From positions 3,472,001-3,536,000 of the forward strand of contig OZ234500.1 in assembly GCA_965153455.1 (NCBI GenBank): DNA of 64,000 nt. Reading direction: 5' to 3'. The first letter of the stretch is position 1. The number at the start of each line of letters is the position of its first letter. The position numbers and the translations under genes are program-made. Source of the stretch: Sphagnum compactum (Eukaryota > Bryophyta > Sphagnopsida > Sphagnales). Positions 29,285 to 40,699 of the stretch are shown here, in pieces. Under the pieces are notes generated by a model. That model was not told the origin of the DNA. It did not search any database and saw only the letters and a list, made by a program, of their open reading frames with translations.

Positions 29285-29464
29285 TTAGGGGTGGTGGCTC
29301 ACCAATATAACCCTTTTTGGGACTTTGGGACCACAAAAGGCCTTGGGTTCAAACCCACCCAATGGTGTGCATGTGAAATTCTTGTTGGGTCATGTGCTAA
29401 TGAACTTGAGTTGGGGGTGCCAATAGCCTATTAGGTCAAGTTTGTTATTGTGCTTAAAAAAAAA
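29285..29464 (+). mobile_element. tRNA-derived SINE-like element
   Basis: A tRNA-like head ends in a strong box B/T-arm (GGGTTCAAACCC, 29345-29356). A box A-like GGTGGCTCACCA lies about 50 bases earlier. About 100 bases of body follow, ending in a poly-A run at 29456-29464. The size (about 180 bp) and order match plant SINEs. Target duplications are not clear. Confidence 0.6.
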
Positions 29465-29999
29465 GAAACAAATTTATTACATTTAACAATTGTCTTTTCT
29501 CCTTTTTGGGTTCTATTAAGTCCCACCTATGGAAACAATGATTCAAAATGTTCATTTCAAATTGTAATTGCTCTTTAAGGGAGTGTCTTTTGAGTCCTAG
29601 TTGGGTAATGGATTAGTAGTTAGAAAGCTTGTCACATTTGACAATCTCAAGCTCAATGTCCCACATTTTCACCAACAATTTTATGTTAGCCTTTATTGAC
29701 TTAACATAGACTAGTGGGTACCCGTGACCTTTGGACACTATGAAGTCCCCCGGTTTCTTTAAACCAAGAGAGACACACACAAAGGCGCAAAGCAGTTATT
29801 TTTATTTTTATTTTATTTATTTGTTGTGACGAAAATCCGTTGAAAAGTCCCCCATGAAAACATACATGGTGAAGCAAGCATTTTGGAAAATTTTCAAAAA
29901 AAAATAAAAATCGCCACATTTCCAGGAGGGGAAAAAAAAGAGTTTCCTGCATGGTCACTTTATCTAAAATCCATTACATGCCTGGAAATTCTATGGAGG

Positions 30000-30400
30000 G
30001 AATGTCTGATATATATAAAAGCCCCATTTTAGTCTAATGCAATCTAATCCAACCCATCCCCTTGGACGAAACCAAAGCCCAAGCCTTGAAAAAAAACTGG
30101 GAGTCCAAAGGAGACCCCAAAGAACTCCATACCCACAAGAAGAATCACTGCAGCACCTCGCGGTAGACCACATTACTAGTGTAAACGCCAGCAGGGGCCC
30201 CATTCGGAGCCGCCCTGCTGCCACCCCGGACCAACACCCGGCGCTGGAACATTTCAAGCCAGGTGTCTCTCCGCCACCACGACCCGCACCTGGCGCTGGA
30301 ACATTTCAGGCCAGTTGCGGCTCATTTCGGGACCTTGTTTTTGTTAGCTACGTCGATTGGTCAAAATAAACTATGTTTTCCCCATCTGGGTAAATTTAGA
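30000..30400 (+). promoter_or_regulatory. Orphan promoter-like GC-rich islet (possible solo LTR)
   Basis: A strong TATA box (TATATATAAAA, 30010-30020) is followed by about 350 bases far more GC-rich than the surrounding spacer. These include a 52-base tandem duplication (GGCGCTGGAACATTTCA at 30240 and 30292) and a GCAGGG.../...CCCTGC inverted repeat at 30191-30220. An open frame of 110 codons (30037-30369) has no family-like features. It may be a solo LTR or the promoter region of a lost element. No TG...CA ends were identified. Confidence 0.4.
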
Positions 30401-31023
30401 GGCTGGCCGGTTCTGCCAAACCCCCTTCCCAAGCCTTATCACAGACAGACAAGTGAATTAATATATAGGATGCCATAGTAACAAAAGGTCATTGAAAAGT
30501 TACATGTGTGGTATAATGTGGCCAATCATAATGACATCAAAGAGAGGTGACATTAGGGTGTTGAGACAACAAGGTTTGATTTTTTTCATATGCACAAGTT
30601 TTAGGGTAAAAGGGATGACGACCATATTGCAACTAAAGGTTCATTATGTAAATACTTGAAGGAATAATGTAAAATCCATGCACCAATTAGGACTTGAAAA
30701 AATTCACAAAGTTTTTGAAAATTTTCACAAAATTTGCAACAAATGCATAACCATCACCACAACCACAGTAAAGATGCTCCGAAAAAAGAAATATCATGAG
30801 AGTGACATCATAGAAAATGATTTCTTACTTTTCAAATGCATATCTTCGAAAGATGGGAACATTAATACCATTGTTTTTCTTTCACCCTCAATCAAAAAGT
30901 TGGCTTTGTTACTAAACTTTTATTCTTCATTTGCAAAACTAAGCTAGTCTATGTGTGCTCTTGTTATAGTCAATGCCACTTTTTTACATATATTTTTAAT
31001 CAACTCATGAAACTCTTCTAAGA

Positions 31024-31653
31024 CAAATCCATCCTTGGGTGGTACCACGAGAAATGTTACACCTTGATTTTACTAGACCCATTGAACTTTTAAAACTCAT
31101 ATCAAACAATTAAATAAATAATTTAATATGTTTTTTCAATGAGAATACTTATTAAGTTCCATAGATTTGAAATTTTAGTAATATCAAAATATTGTATATT
31201 TTGATGCTCTTAATCATTGTATTCAGAAAAAGTTTTAGGAATGTAATGCTAATTCCTTTCCTTGAACTTTTTAATTAGGAACACAAATTTTAAAACGAGA
31301 TTTGGGAGTTTTCTTGGGAATTTTTTTCTTAAGGTGATTTTGAAATCATTTTATTTTTTATTAGACAATGAATTGAGTAAGTAATAATTAGTTATGAATT
31401 TCCAAAGTTAAGGAATGTGATTATTCAAGGGACAATCATTATTACGAATACAAAACTTTTACAATTTCCACTTTCTTATTTCAAAATAAACTTCAAGCCA
31501 TATATTAATGCATGCAATGGATAAACACAAGCAAAAAAATTATAGTTATGAAAACATGTAAAAGAAAGAGCCTAGGAAAATGATTTGACCACTTTTAATT
31601 CCTTAACCATTCCTTGAAGTGGTTCTTACTTGTACCACCCAAGGATGGGTTTG
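31024..31653. repeat. Inverted-repeat pair about 600 bp apart
   Basis: CCATCCTTGGGTGGTAC at 31029-31045 is answered by its complement at 31632-31648, with a 22-base match allowing one mismatch. The interior is AT-rich and non-coding. It could be a foldback or TIR element of about 630 bp; no target duplication was recognised. Confidence 0.5.
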
Positions 31654-32020
31654 CACTCTACAAAATTCCAAATCCTCCTTTGTAACTACTCACACTACTC
31701 TCTCCCTTCTGCACAAAAGTTTTGGACAATTTGGAAAATTTTCACTCAAAACAAAACTCACAAACACACACGAGCAAGCTCAAGTTTCTAGGCTCTCTCA
31801 AACACACACATACCCATACACACGTTTGACAACTATTTTCAACGGGCACAAATAAAGGACCAAACTCATTTGAGCCCCACTTTTGGTCCTTATATGAGTT
31901 TGATACCTTGTTGACCTGCTTGGTATTTCTTCATGCCCAGTTTCAGGTTCCACCCATTGTTTCGACCAAACTAGGGTTCCTGTGCCATGTTTGAATGACT
32001 TTACAAATAACTCTTCTTTC

Positions 32021-32313
32021 GTGTTTCTTTTGTTGTTGTCCATGATATCTCTAGATCAAATATGAGGGCAAAAACAAGCAGATCCTGACAAACAACACTC
32101 TGACAATCTCTTGGGAAAATTACATAGAACTCAAGATACCTCATGTTCATAATTTGTATGAAGGTGGGATCATTTGTCCAAGCATAGTATCATATGCTTT
32201 GACTTGCAGCAACTTTTCTTCTTCTAGAGAATGTGTCAGAGAGGCATAAGGTCATAAACCCCACCCTCCTAAGTAATGGGTGGGAAGCCCCCTCACTTTC
32301 TAGAATGGGTTTA
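32021..32313. repeat. Dispersed repeat family A, copy 2
   Basis: The second copy of the repeat at 24244-24550, sharing the TTTTCTTCTTCTAGAGAATG and CATAAACCCCACCC blocks. It has a small internal insertion around 32150-32200 relative to copy 1. Confidence 0.75.
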
Positions 32314-32487
32314 ACATATGACAGAAAACTCTTTGCCTTCCAAGGTAAGAAGACCATTCCATGTTCATCCAGGATGAAACATCCCATCCCTCTTTCAATC
32401 CTCCACATCCAACCTTTTGCCCATCACTCTTTTGGTGGATTGGTTCAATTTCAACTAGGGTGTCTTGATGGGCTAACAAATATTTTA

Positions 32488-33010
32488 TTAAGGAAAGTTG
32501 TTTGTTTGTTTTGTTTTGTTTGTTGGTCACATTTTGGATCTTCCAAAACCTAGTGCTTCTTTATGTGCTCTTGGTAACCATCGGGAAAGCCCTCCATGAG
32601 TAGGGGTGTATTGAGATGGTTTGGCAAAGTTTAGATAGTTTAGACCTATGTTGCAAGAGTTATTGAATATTGAACAATTTTGTTCTTGAAAATTCAATAA
32701 AATCAAATCTAAAATTTAAAAAGGAAATTGGACTGCACTCTTGGTGTATTGAAAATCCCTCGATGAGGAAGATTTTATGAAGGTGATTTCATAATTTTGA
32801 GACCTAAGATGTGCGAGATATCAAACTTTGAGTAATTTTTGTCACTTGATATTCAATTAAATTACATTTAAAAACTGATTTTGAAGGGAGAAATTAGTTG
32901 GGTAAGAAGTACACAGTTGGGCCAAGGGCACAGCTCAAAGTCTACCTACTAAAGAGGGTAAGTTGTTTGTTTTGTTTGTTTGTCATGTTGAGATTTCCCA
33001 ATCCATTGTA
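32488..33010. repeat. Dispersed repeat family B, copy 1
   Basis: One full unit begins with TAAGGAAAGTTGTTTGTTTG at about 32488. It contains GGAAAGCCCTCCATGAGTA- and TTTGAGTAATTTTTGTCACT-type blocks and ends with GAGAAATTAGTTGGGTAA and CACAGTTGGGCC near 32920. The head of a second unit follows at about 32948. The same order recurs at 37358-38310. Confidence 0.75.
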
Positions 33011-36000
33011 ACCCCTCTTTTCACCAACTCCTCTTTTCATAACTTTGAATCCTACAAATTTATTCAAAATATCACACACATAAGTAATATTGAAAAAACA
33101 TGAAAATTTCAAGAAATGGACAATCAAAGTGGATAGATAAACAATCATCATCTCTCATGTAAAAGAAGTCAATCCAAGGTTACATCTTTCTCACACATGT
33201 TTCCACCCCTTTAAAAAGAGCTAACCAATCAAATTTAGCTTTGATTCGAAGGTTAGTTTCATTAGCAAATTCATTCTTAGAGAAATGTGGGTTCATCACA
33301 CAAAAATTGTAGATGTAATTATCCAAACAATCATGTGTCGATTATAGATTAGAGTGAAAACAAGGTGAGTTGATATATTTGCATTCTCATTCTTCATTTG
33401 GTAGTGTTAATTTCTTGTGGAATACAGTAATTAGTGCAACATTTGTTGGTCTCCTATTACAATTTTTTGGCAAAATGTTATATAACCTTTCAAAATAATA
33501 TTGGGAGAAATTTCATATTTTCCATCTAATAATATGTCCAACATAGTCCAATTGAGTTATCCCCAAAAGTAGGCCTATGTTTGGGCCCCCAAAGATTGGA
33601 TATCTTGAAAGTTAGCAAATTTTTATTGAAACACGGTTTTAAATATTGAATTTTTTAAAAATAGTTTACTGCATAAGATTTGCACATAATTTGAAATATT
33701 TTCATGAATAATGTATACTACTAGCATATCAGTGAAATCTAAAATCTGTGCTGAAACTGATCCTTTGGTGGCCCTAACCATTTGACATTGCCCTAATATG
33801 ATATGTGCCCATAGGTAAGTTGTTGGCCTTGTTTCTTTGTCGGCCTTGGCCCGATTCATCTTGTTCTAGACTACTATGGATGCTGCCCAGACACACTTTT
33901 GACTCCATGCTATGCACCGTTTGGTCTTGTAGAAGCTTAGTATCCAATACAAGCCCAAACTGTGCATAAAAGCACCCAAAGTGTGGGTATGGGCAGCACC
34001 AAGATATAACAATTAAACATTTTGAGCTTGAAATCCTAATTTGTTTTAATTCAACCCATCATTGAACACTAAATCCCCTTGCACCAAATACCCCATATCT
34101 TTCCCATTCTTTGATTGAATCGAGCAATTTTATAATGTTGAGTGTTTGGTGAAGAATGAAATGTTTAGGTTCCGTGATGGGTGAAGGCTAAAAAATTTCT
34201 TTGACCTTCAGAAGCAGAGGAACAACGTGTGAGGATTCGACCTACTTTGAGTTTTAAAACGTTTGCTGATCGTCCTATTACCCTACTGGAATCAATTTGT
34301 GTGAAGATTTTATCAAGGGCTGTGCTCATTTTACAATTCCAATTTCTATTATATGTAAGTTGTAACGTATTAAGGTTAACTGCGATGATTAAGATACAAT
34401 TTTTGATTAAGTTGAAATTTTTTTTGGGATTAAGAATTTTCTCCTGATTAGAATTTAGGTTGAATTTGGGGTTGTTTTTCTGAGCAATTTGTTCAATTTC
34501 AAAGAACTGGTGAAGTGAAGAGCTGATAATTTGGGAAGGAAGCTTGTGAAGAATAATAATTTTAAATTGCTCTCTGTTTGTATACTTCATTAGCAACTGT
34601 TGATTTATTTATGCTCCTCTTGATTATGTAACTATTGGTTATTCAACAACCATGGTAGTATATATTCCCACTCATATAAATTAATTGTTAATGGGGACCC
34701 CCTAAAGTTCAAAATTTTCTCTTTGTGATGGGCATCTTTGATTGGCTCATCACAAAAAAACAAATTAATCTAGCTTTGGACAATCCCAAAAAAGATATGT
34801 TGTAATCTTCTCCTTTTGGACTCGAGTAGAACTTCAAGCAAAGGGTATTGAGAACACGCTAGGAACCCATTGAGAACTCAATGGGAATGCATTGGGAACG
34901 CAAAAAAATCAACATCCCCACCCTCCTACAAAAGAAAACACCTTGGACTCTCTTGGGGTGACATTTTTGAGGTGGCTAATTTTTTCCATTTAGCAAATTT
35001 TTTTCCCCAAAAATCCGTTAAATATTCCCTTTTTTCAGAAAAATCGCCTAAAAGCAATAAAAAAATTCTTTAAAATCACCATGTTTTCACACATTGTACA
35101 GCAAATAGCCATGATATAAAAGGATTTTGATAAATTGCTACTTTCATAGTTGGTCTATAGCCAAACTTGGCGAAATCTCCTTGCGGATGATCGCCTATGC
35201 GACCACATCAAATAATTTTTTTAAAAAAACCACAGCCCTTGGGTGCATGCTCCCTCACCTCATTGGCTGAGAGAATTGTTTTTGTCAACCTTGTAATCTT
35301 TGCCATTTTGGCCTTGGCTAATCGTAGGGGCGTGAACATAGGGTGGGTGTAAATTCAACTTAAGCCTGCAATTAGAAGCTTCTAGAGCACACACAATACT
35401 CATATGTCAGTTTGTAGTTGAAATGTAGTCAAATTCAGTGCACCTCCTCTAAAGGACTATTTTGTTTGCTCCCATGTGCAAAACCAAGTTTCGTGGGAAG
35501 ACTTTTGAAACGACTTACTTACTTGCGGACTTCTTCCATTTTCCTTCTTGATTTCTCCTTCTTGTTCTAGTGTTTTATTGCAATAAAAATTCGGTAGGTT
35601 TGGGTCCGTGATGTTCAAGTATGTAACTGAAGAGGTTATTCATCCGTATTCTTGTTTGCGCAATTTAGGGTTCAGTTGGAAACACATGTGTGATTTTTTA
35701 ACACATGGGTTGGGTTGGGTCTCAATTTTTCGTGAGTTAAGTGTAATTTTGCTAGTATCGTTCGAGTCTAGATATGCATATGTTTCCTTTCTTGTGACGT
35801 ATATCTTCCCAAGAGCTTGTTAGTCATATGCATATTAATAGTCTTTGAATCATACTACATATTTGTTCTTTTAATTGTGAAATATATATTTTGGGAAAGT
35901 TGGAGGATATGGGTATATTGGCACCATGTTGCAATGGGAGTAAAAATAGGTAATATAAACTCCAATAGACCAAGATTTTTCTTTCTCCACTATTTGATGG

Positions 36001-37357
36001 AGAAAGAAAGGCCTCAAGGTTAGAACTTACCTTTGGGAGCTTCTACAAGAAATAACAAAGGATTTCTAGCCATCTTTCCATTTGGCTTTCGTTTTGAGAA
36101 AAACTTTGGGGTTGCTAAGTAGGAAAACATGAGAAGCAATGGAATTGTTATAATATTTAATAATAAATATTGATTTCCAAGAAAGTAAAGTCTTGTGCTT
36201 CATGTCATGTGATCTAATTGTAAAGACATGACAAAATCTTAGGATTTTGTTTTAGTGTGGTTGCAAGGCATGGTCTTCCTCATAAGTTTTTGTCCACAAA
36301 GGATGGGTGTTTCGAAAAAATGAAACATGAAACACACGCTCCTCGACATTTCATTTTTTAAAACACTTGTCCTCCTTTTTTTTTTTTCTATCTAATAGGG
36401 TAGAACAGCCCATGAGCCATCAATTAAGGTAAGATTTTCTCGTCGTTTTCGCAAGAGGGCCCCATTGTTTGTGGTGTCCAAAGAGTAGAAGGAGCCTTCC
36501 TCTTGGCGCATCTATCGCACTAAAAATCAGCAAAAATGAACTGGAGGCGACAAAGTTACAATCCCCCCATATGTTATACATAGAGTATAATAATATATAC
36601 ATAGGATTTTTTTGGGTATTTTGAAGTCTTGTGTTATGTATGACTATTGACCATATGGAAGATGAGCGTATAAAAGATGCATTTGGACATAAAGGGAAAA
36701 AATTGTCTTCATCCCAACTACCTCCTTATTTGCATATTACTAATTGCATATACCAAAAAAAATTATACTTCGTTCATTTTGTGTAAGTGGGATGGTTGTG
36801 GTAATTGTGTAAGATCTTGGAACCTTGTGCATGCGTTTTTTTCCCTTGGTCATGAGCTGTTCTTTTTACCACCTATATTCCTTAATCCAATATCCTTGAA
36901 TAATAATTTCATGAACTTCTAAATTTTTTTTACACCATAGATCTTAGTGCTACCATGTATATGGGTATATGTTGGCATTCTATGCAACATGTATATGTAT
37001 ATTATATACACATATCACTAATCAAAAATAAAACCCACCCTCCAAAACCATAATGAAGGATAACATTTTTACATGCCAAGCAACCCTTTTGGATCCTAGA
37101 CCTTTGTTCAATTTAAGAACTTTTTCTAATGTCTTGGAAATCCCTAATAAAAGTTGACATACACAAAAAAAAGAGAAAAAGGGAATGAGAGCTTTTATGT
37201 CATTACTGCAATAAGTTATAACATGGTCACCATTGTAAACTCAAGCATCCCACCAAAACAAAAAAATGCAAAAGATAAGTGGTTTTTGGGGATTTTAATT
37301 ACAATATTTCCATTTATTATGTTTCAATAGGTAGTCAACAATATGAAGGGATATCTA

Positions 37358-38310
37358 TCTATTAAGGAAGTTTTGTTTGTTTGTCTTGTTGACATGTCCC
37401 AAACCAAAGTGATCCCATCATCGTCCTCTTTTGGTACTATTGGAAAGCCCTCAATAAGTTTCTGAAGTAATTTTTCATTGAAAATTTAACAAAATAAAAA
37501 TTGCAAAATGTAAGGAAATTGGGGCACTCTTCATACTATTCGAAAGCCCTTGATGAGTGCAACTTCATGGAGGTGATTTTGTAGTCTTTGACATAAGGTG
37601 TGAGAGAAATTGAATTTTGAGTTGGTTGTTCCATTAGAAATTCGAAAAAATTTACAAACCTAATTTTGGAAGGAAAGATTAATTGGGTAACAAGTTCACA
37701 TTTGGCCCAATTACATAGGTGACACATTATTGGAAAGTGCTCAATGAGAAGAAGTTTATGGAGATGATTTCCTACTTTTTAGACCTAAGTTTAATAAGAA
37801 TGCATTTTGAGTAATCTTTGTCATTGGAAACTCAAATAAAAATTCAAAATTCAAATGCAATTAGTTGGGTAACAAGTTCACACTTGGGGCCAACCAACCA
37901 ACAATAGAGATCACACTAGTCTAAGTGTTAAGGAAGGTAGTTTATTTGTTTTGTTTATGACATTGAGATCTTCCAAATCAGTGCACAACATGAAGCCCTT
38001 GATGAGTAAGGGTTTTTCATTGAGTTGGTGTTATAATGTTTAAACCTATGGTGGAAGGATTGCTGAATATTGAACAATTTGATCAAAGAAAATTCAACAA
38101 AATCACAACTAATATTTTTAGGGATTTTACCGCAAGCTCTTGGTAAGATTGGAAAGCCCTCAACGAGTGGGATTTCTTAGATGTGATTTATAATTTTAGA
38201 TTTTAGATAGAAAAGATATTAAATTTTGAGTAATTTATGTCACTAAAAATCAATTTAAAATGTCAAATAGTTTTTTCACAGTTGGGCTGTATTGTCCTGA
38301 TTTCTGTTCA
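37358..38310. repeat. Dispersed repeat family B, two or three tandem units
   Basis: Units with the same head (TTAAGGAAG...TTTGTTTTG...GACAT), middle (GGAAAGCCCT..ATGAGT; TTTTGAGTAAT..GTCA) and tail (TTAGTTGGGTAACAAGTTCAC) start near 37358 and 37927. A partial unit lies between them at about 37726-37890. A further degraded tail lies at about 47070-47150. Probably a non-coding part of a transposon family. Confidence 0.75.
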
Positions 38311-39098
38311 CATTTGGGCAAGCAGCACATGTCACACTAATATCATCAATATAGACAAATGACCAGACCAAAAAAAAAAAAAAAACTCATAATAATTAAT
38401 ATTGGGTTCAGAAGGAAAAGGGTCTTGTTTGTACTTAAAACCTCGAAACATAATTTTTTAAAACATGTTTGGCTAGTTCGAACATTCAAAAATGAAAAAA
38501 ATTGCAAAACAAATTGCAACCCAACTGACTTATGAACATGGATCTTGGGTCCAACATTTATGGGGTCAAATGATGGGTCAAACTGGTTTTATGCAAACTT
38601 CAAAGTGTATGGATTTTGTAGTCTTAACGGTTCTTCGTTTTTTCAACATACAGTTATTATTACAAGAGAGAGATAGAAGTCCTTGTTTGTGGACTCATAG
38701 TGTTTTCCGTAAAAGCACGTTGTTGTTGAAGGCAACCGACCAAGTGCCTCATCACCTAATGGCTCTGGCCCCATCCCACAAGCTCAAACAAAATTCATGA
38801 GAAATGATAGAAAAGAAACCATGTATCAAAGTTGAATCAAATTTTTCAGTGCAAAATGAATCATTTGGAAAAGAAATCGAGTGTAATGGCTCTGGCCTTT
38901 TAATTGTGGTAGGTTCTAATACAATCGTTTCAAAATGATAAAATTTCGTGTAACATGGTTTGGTACATTTAAATGCAAAAATGAATTAAGTTTCTTATTA
39001 AAAAAATTTGCAGCCCGAGAATCTTAACCACTACAACCTACTTAAGTAGGTTTAAGACTTAAGAGACTCTTCCTTCTCTTCATAAGACTTCCATTGAC

Positions 39099-39712
39099 GC
39101 AAACAACAACAACGGGCAGAGTCAAAACAAACAAATCAACAAGCAATAAACAAAAAGGTACTACTACTACTACATCGGTAAGTCTTTTCTAGTGTTGGGC
39201 AGTTACCTACTTTGCTGGGTGGGTTAGAACCAGACCGATTCTCTAATCACAACCCAAAACTAGAAACATTTTATGTATCATCGAACTGGGTTCCTAATTG
39301 TATTTCTGTACGGAATTGGAACTAGAACCGCATTTGAAAAAAAAGAAAAAAAACACTAGAACCAGGGGGGGGGGGGGGGGGGGGCTAAGTGGATGTTAAC
39401 TAACGGTTAACCATTGGTTTCAATGTGAGTTACTCGGAACCAGACCACAACCGAATTTGAGTTTTCAATAATCAAAATCAAATCTGAAACTATAATTTTA
39501 TTTTTTTGAAACCCAATTCTATTTACCTGTGTGAAAGTGGAAGCGGAACTGGAACCGATTTAATTTATTTTGTAGAATTGGAATTGGAGGTTTTTCATAA
39601 AAGTAAAGAACTTCCCCAACACTAATCTTTTCCCTCGATTTGCAAGATTTTCCTTTCAGGCAAACAACGGGCAGAGGGCCGAAACAAACAAATCAACAAA
39701 GGAGCAAAACCC
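39099..39712. repeat. Direct repeats flanking the hAT-like element
   Basis: A block of about 55 bases containing AACGGGCAGAG and AAACAAACAAATCAACAA occurs at about 39103-39158 and again at about 39659-39712. The hAT-like element and some flanking sequence lie between. This looks like a local duplication independent of the transposon's own 8-bp duplications. Confidence 0.7.
39190..39624. mobile_element. Non-autonomous hAT-like element with TSDs
   Basis: A 435-bp element with terminal inverted repeats starting TAGTGTTGGGCAGTT on the left and TAGTGTTGGGGAAGTT on the complemented right end. It is bounded by 8-bp target duplications with one difference (GTCTTTTC at 39182-39189, ATCTTTTC at 39625-39632). 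The 8-bp duplication and TAG-type terminus fit the hAT superfamily. The interior is non-coding, with repeated GGAACTGGAACC-type words in both orientations and a run of 20 G at 39365-39384. Confidence 0.8.
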
Positions 39713-40241
39713 CCCCCCCTCCCCCAAAAAAAGAAAGCTAAAAAAGGTATACATACATTTGTAGGAGACTTTGGGTGAGGATCTCAGTCGCACAGCAAAA
39801 GACTTATTATCACTCTTCAATGTCAGTTCCAGAAGACGATGACGATGGTGAAGGAGCAGCGAAGCTGCAAATCGTTTTGCTGACTTTGTGGGGGTGGTAT
39901 TCAAACATGTGTGGGAGGTGTGTAAATATTACAAACAATAAAACTCTCATACAATCATTATTTTATAAAATGTTGTATAAATTTGTATGCTCCATTGCAC
40001 CAACATTGTTGCATCAAACCATTTCAATTTGTTGCAACAACATCAACAAGATCAACAAGATCTGTTGTTGTTGTTGTTGTTGTCGCTTCAGCAGCATCCA
40101 CCAGGTTCGCATCCAGGTTCTCTCTAAAAGCTCACACGGAGAAAGAGAGAGATCCTGGATCAGACACCCAAAAATCGTCACTAGGTACTGCTGCATCCTT
40201 GTTGGGTGTTGTTGCATTTTAAGATTTTGGTATGCAGGTAT

Positions 40242-40422
40242 AGAGAGAGAGAGAGAGAGAGAGAGAGGGGGAGGGAGCTCTGGACAAACTGTCTGTCTGT
40301 GTCTCCATCCCTGTTGTTGTTGCAATCTAGGTTGTATGCTCGTTAGAGAGCTGGAGAAAGCTATGCATGTGTGTCGTCTGCTGTTTTTGTTACGACAAAG
40401 ATTTGATCAGGTGGAGTGTAGC

Positions 40423-40458
<36 letters not shown>

Positions 40459-40664
40459 TGTGTGTGTGTGTGTTTTATATGAAATAGTGTGATCTTCGTG
40501 GGTGTAGCACCGTGAAGGAGAGGCGTGGGATGCGGTCCATGGATAAGCGTGCGAGTGACAGCGGAGGTTGGAGTTCGATGAGAATTCATGCATCGCTATA
40601 AGGTATTGATCTGGGACAATAAGCAATTATCATGAAGAAAATGCATCCCTTCAAACGTTCTCTC

Positions 40665-40696
<32 letters not shown>
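40242..40696. repeat. Cluster of GA, GT and CT microsatellites upstream of NPF gene
   Basis: Three tracts lie within about 450 bases: (GA)n at 40242-40267, (GA)n then (GT)n at 40429-40472, and (CT)n at 40659-40696. A TGT trinucleotide run lies at about 40062-40083. GA/CT tracts are common in plant leaders and can bind BPC/GAGA-type factors. This may be the promoter or a spliced leader of the transporter at 42.1 kb. Confidence 0.85.
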
Positions 40697-40699
40697 GTT

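Larger units (their letters stand above)
30400..39100. other. AT-rich repeat-derived spacer, no recognised gene
   Basis: No gene is supported. It contains an inverted-repeat pair at 31024-31045/31632-31653, repeat family A copy 2 (32021-32313) and repeat family B copies (32488-33010 and 37358-38310). A short hairpin lies at 34722-34756. A diverged local duplication lies at about 35750-35900 (two similar blocks of roughly 60 bases). Confidence 0.5.

Noticed and set aside
30990-31080. Minus-strand retroelement-like peptide near the 31 kb inverted repeat
   Set aside because: A short readable stretch is followed by many stops and no protease, RT or integrase motif could be recognised.
39365-39384. 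Run of 20 G as a biologically meaningful G-quadruplex on its own
   Set aside because: It lies inside the hAT-like element and homopolymer length is prone to sequencing error. It is mentioned only with that element.
39775-40482. 235-codon open frame on the plus strand
   Set aside because: Much of it is translated GA, GT and TGT microsatellite (Arg-Glu, Val-Cys and Cys runs), it lacks any domain, and its codon usage does not look coding.
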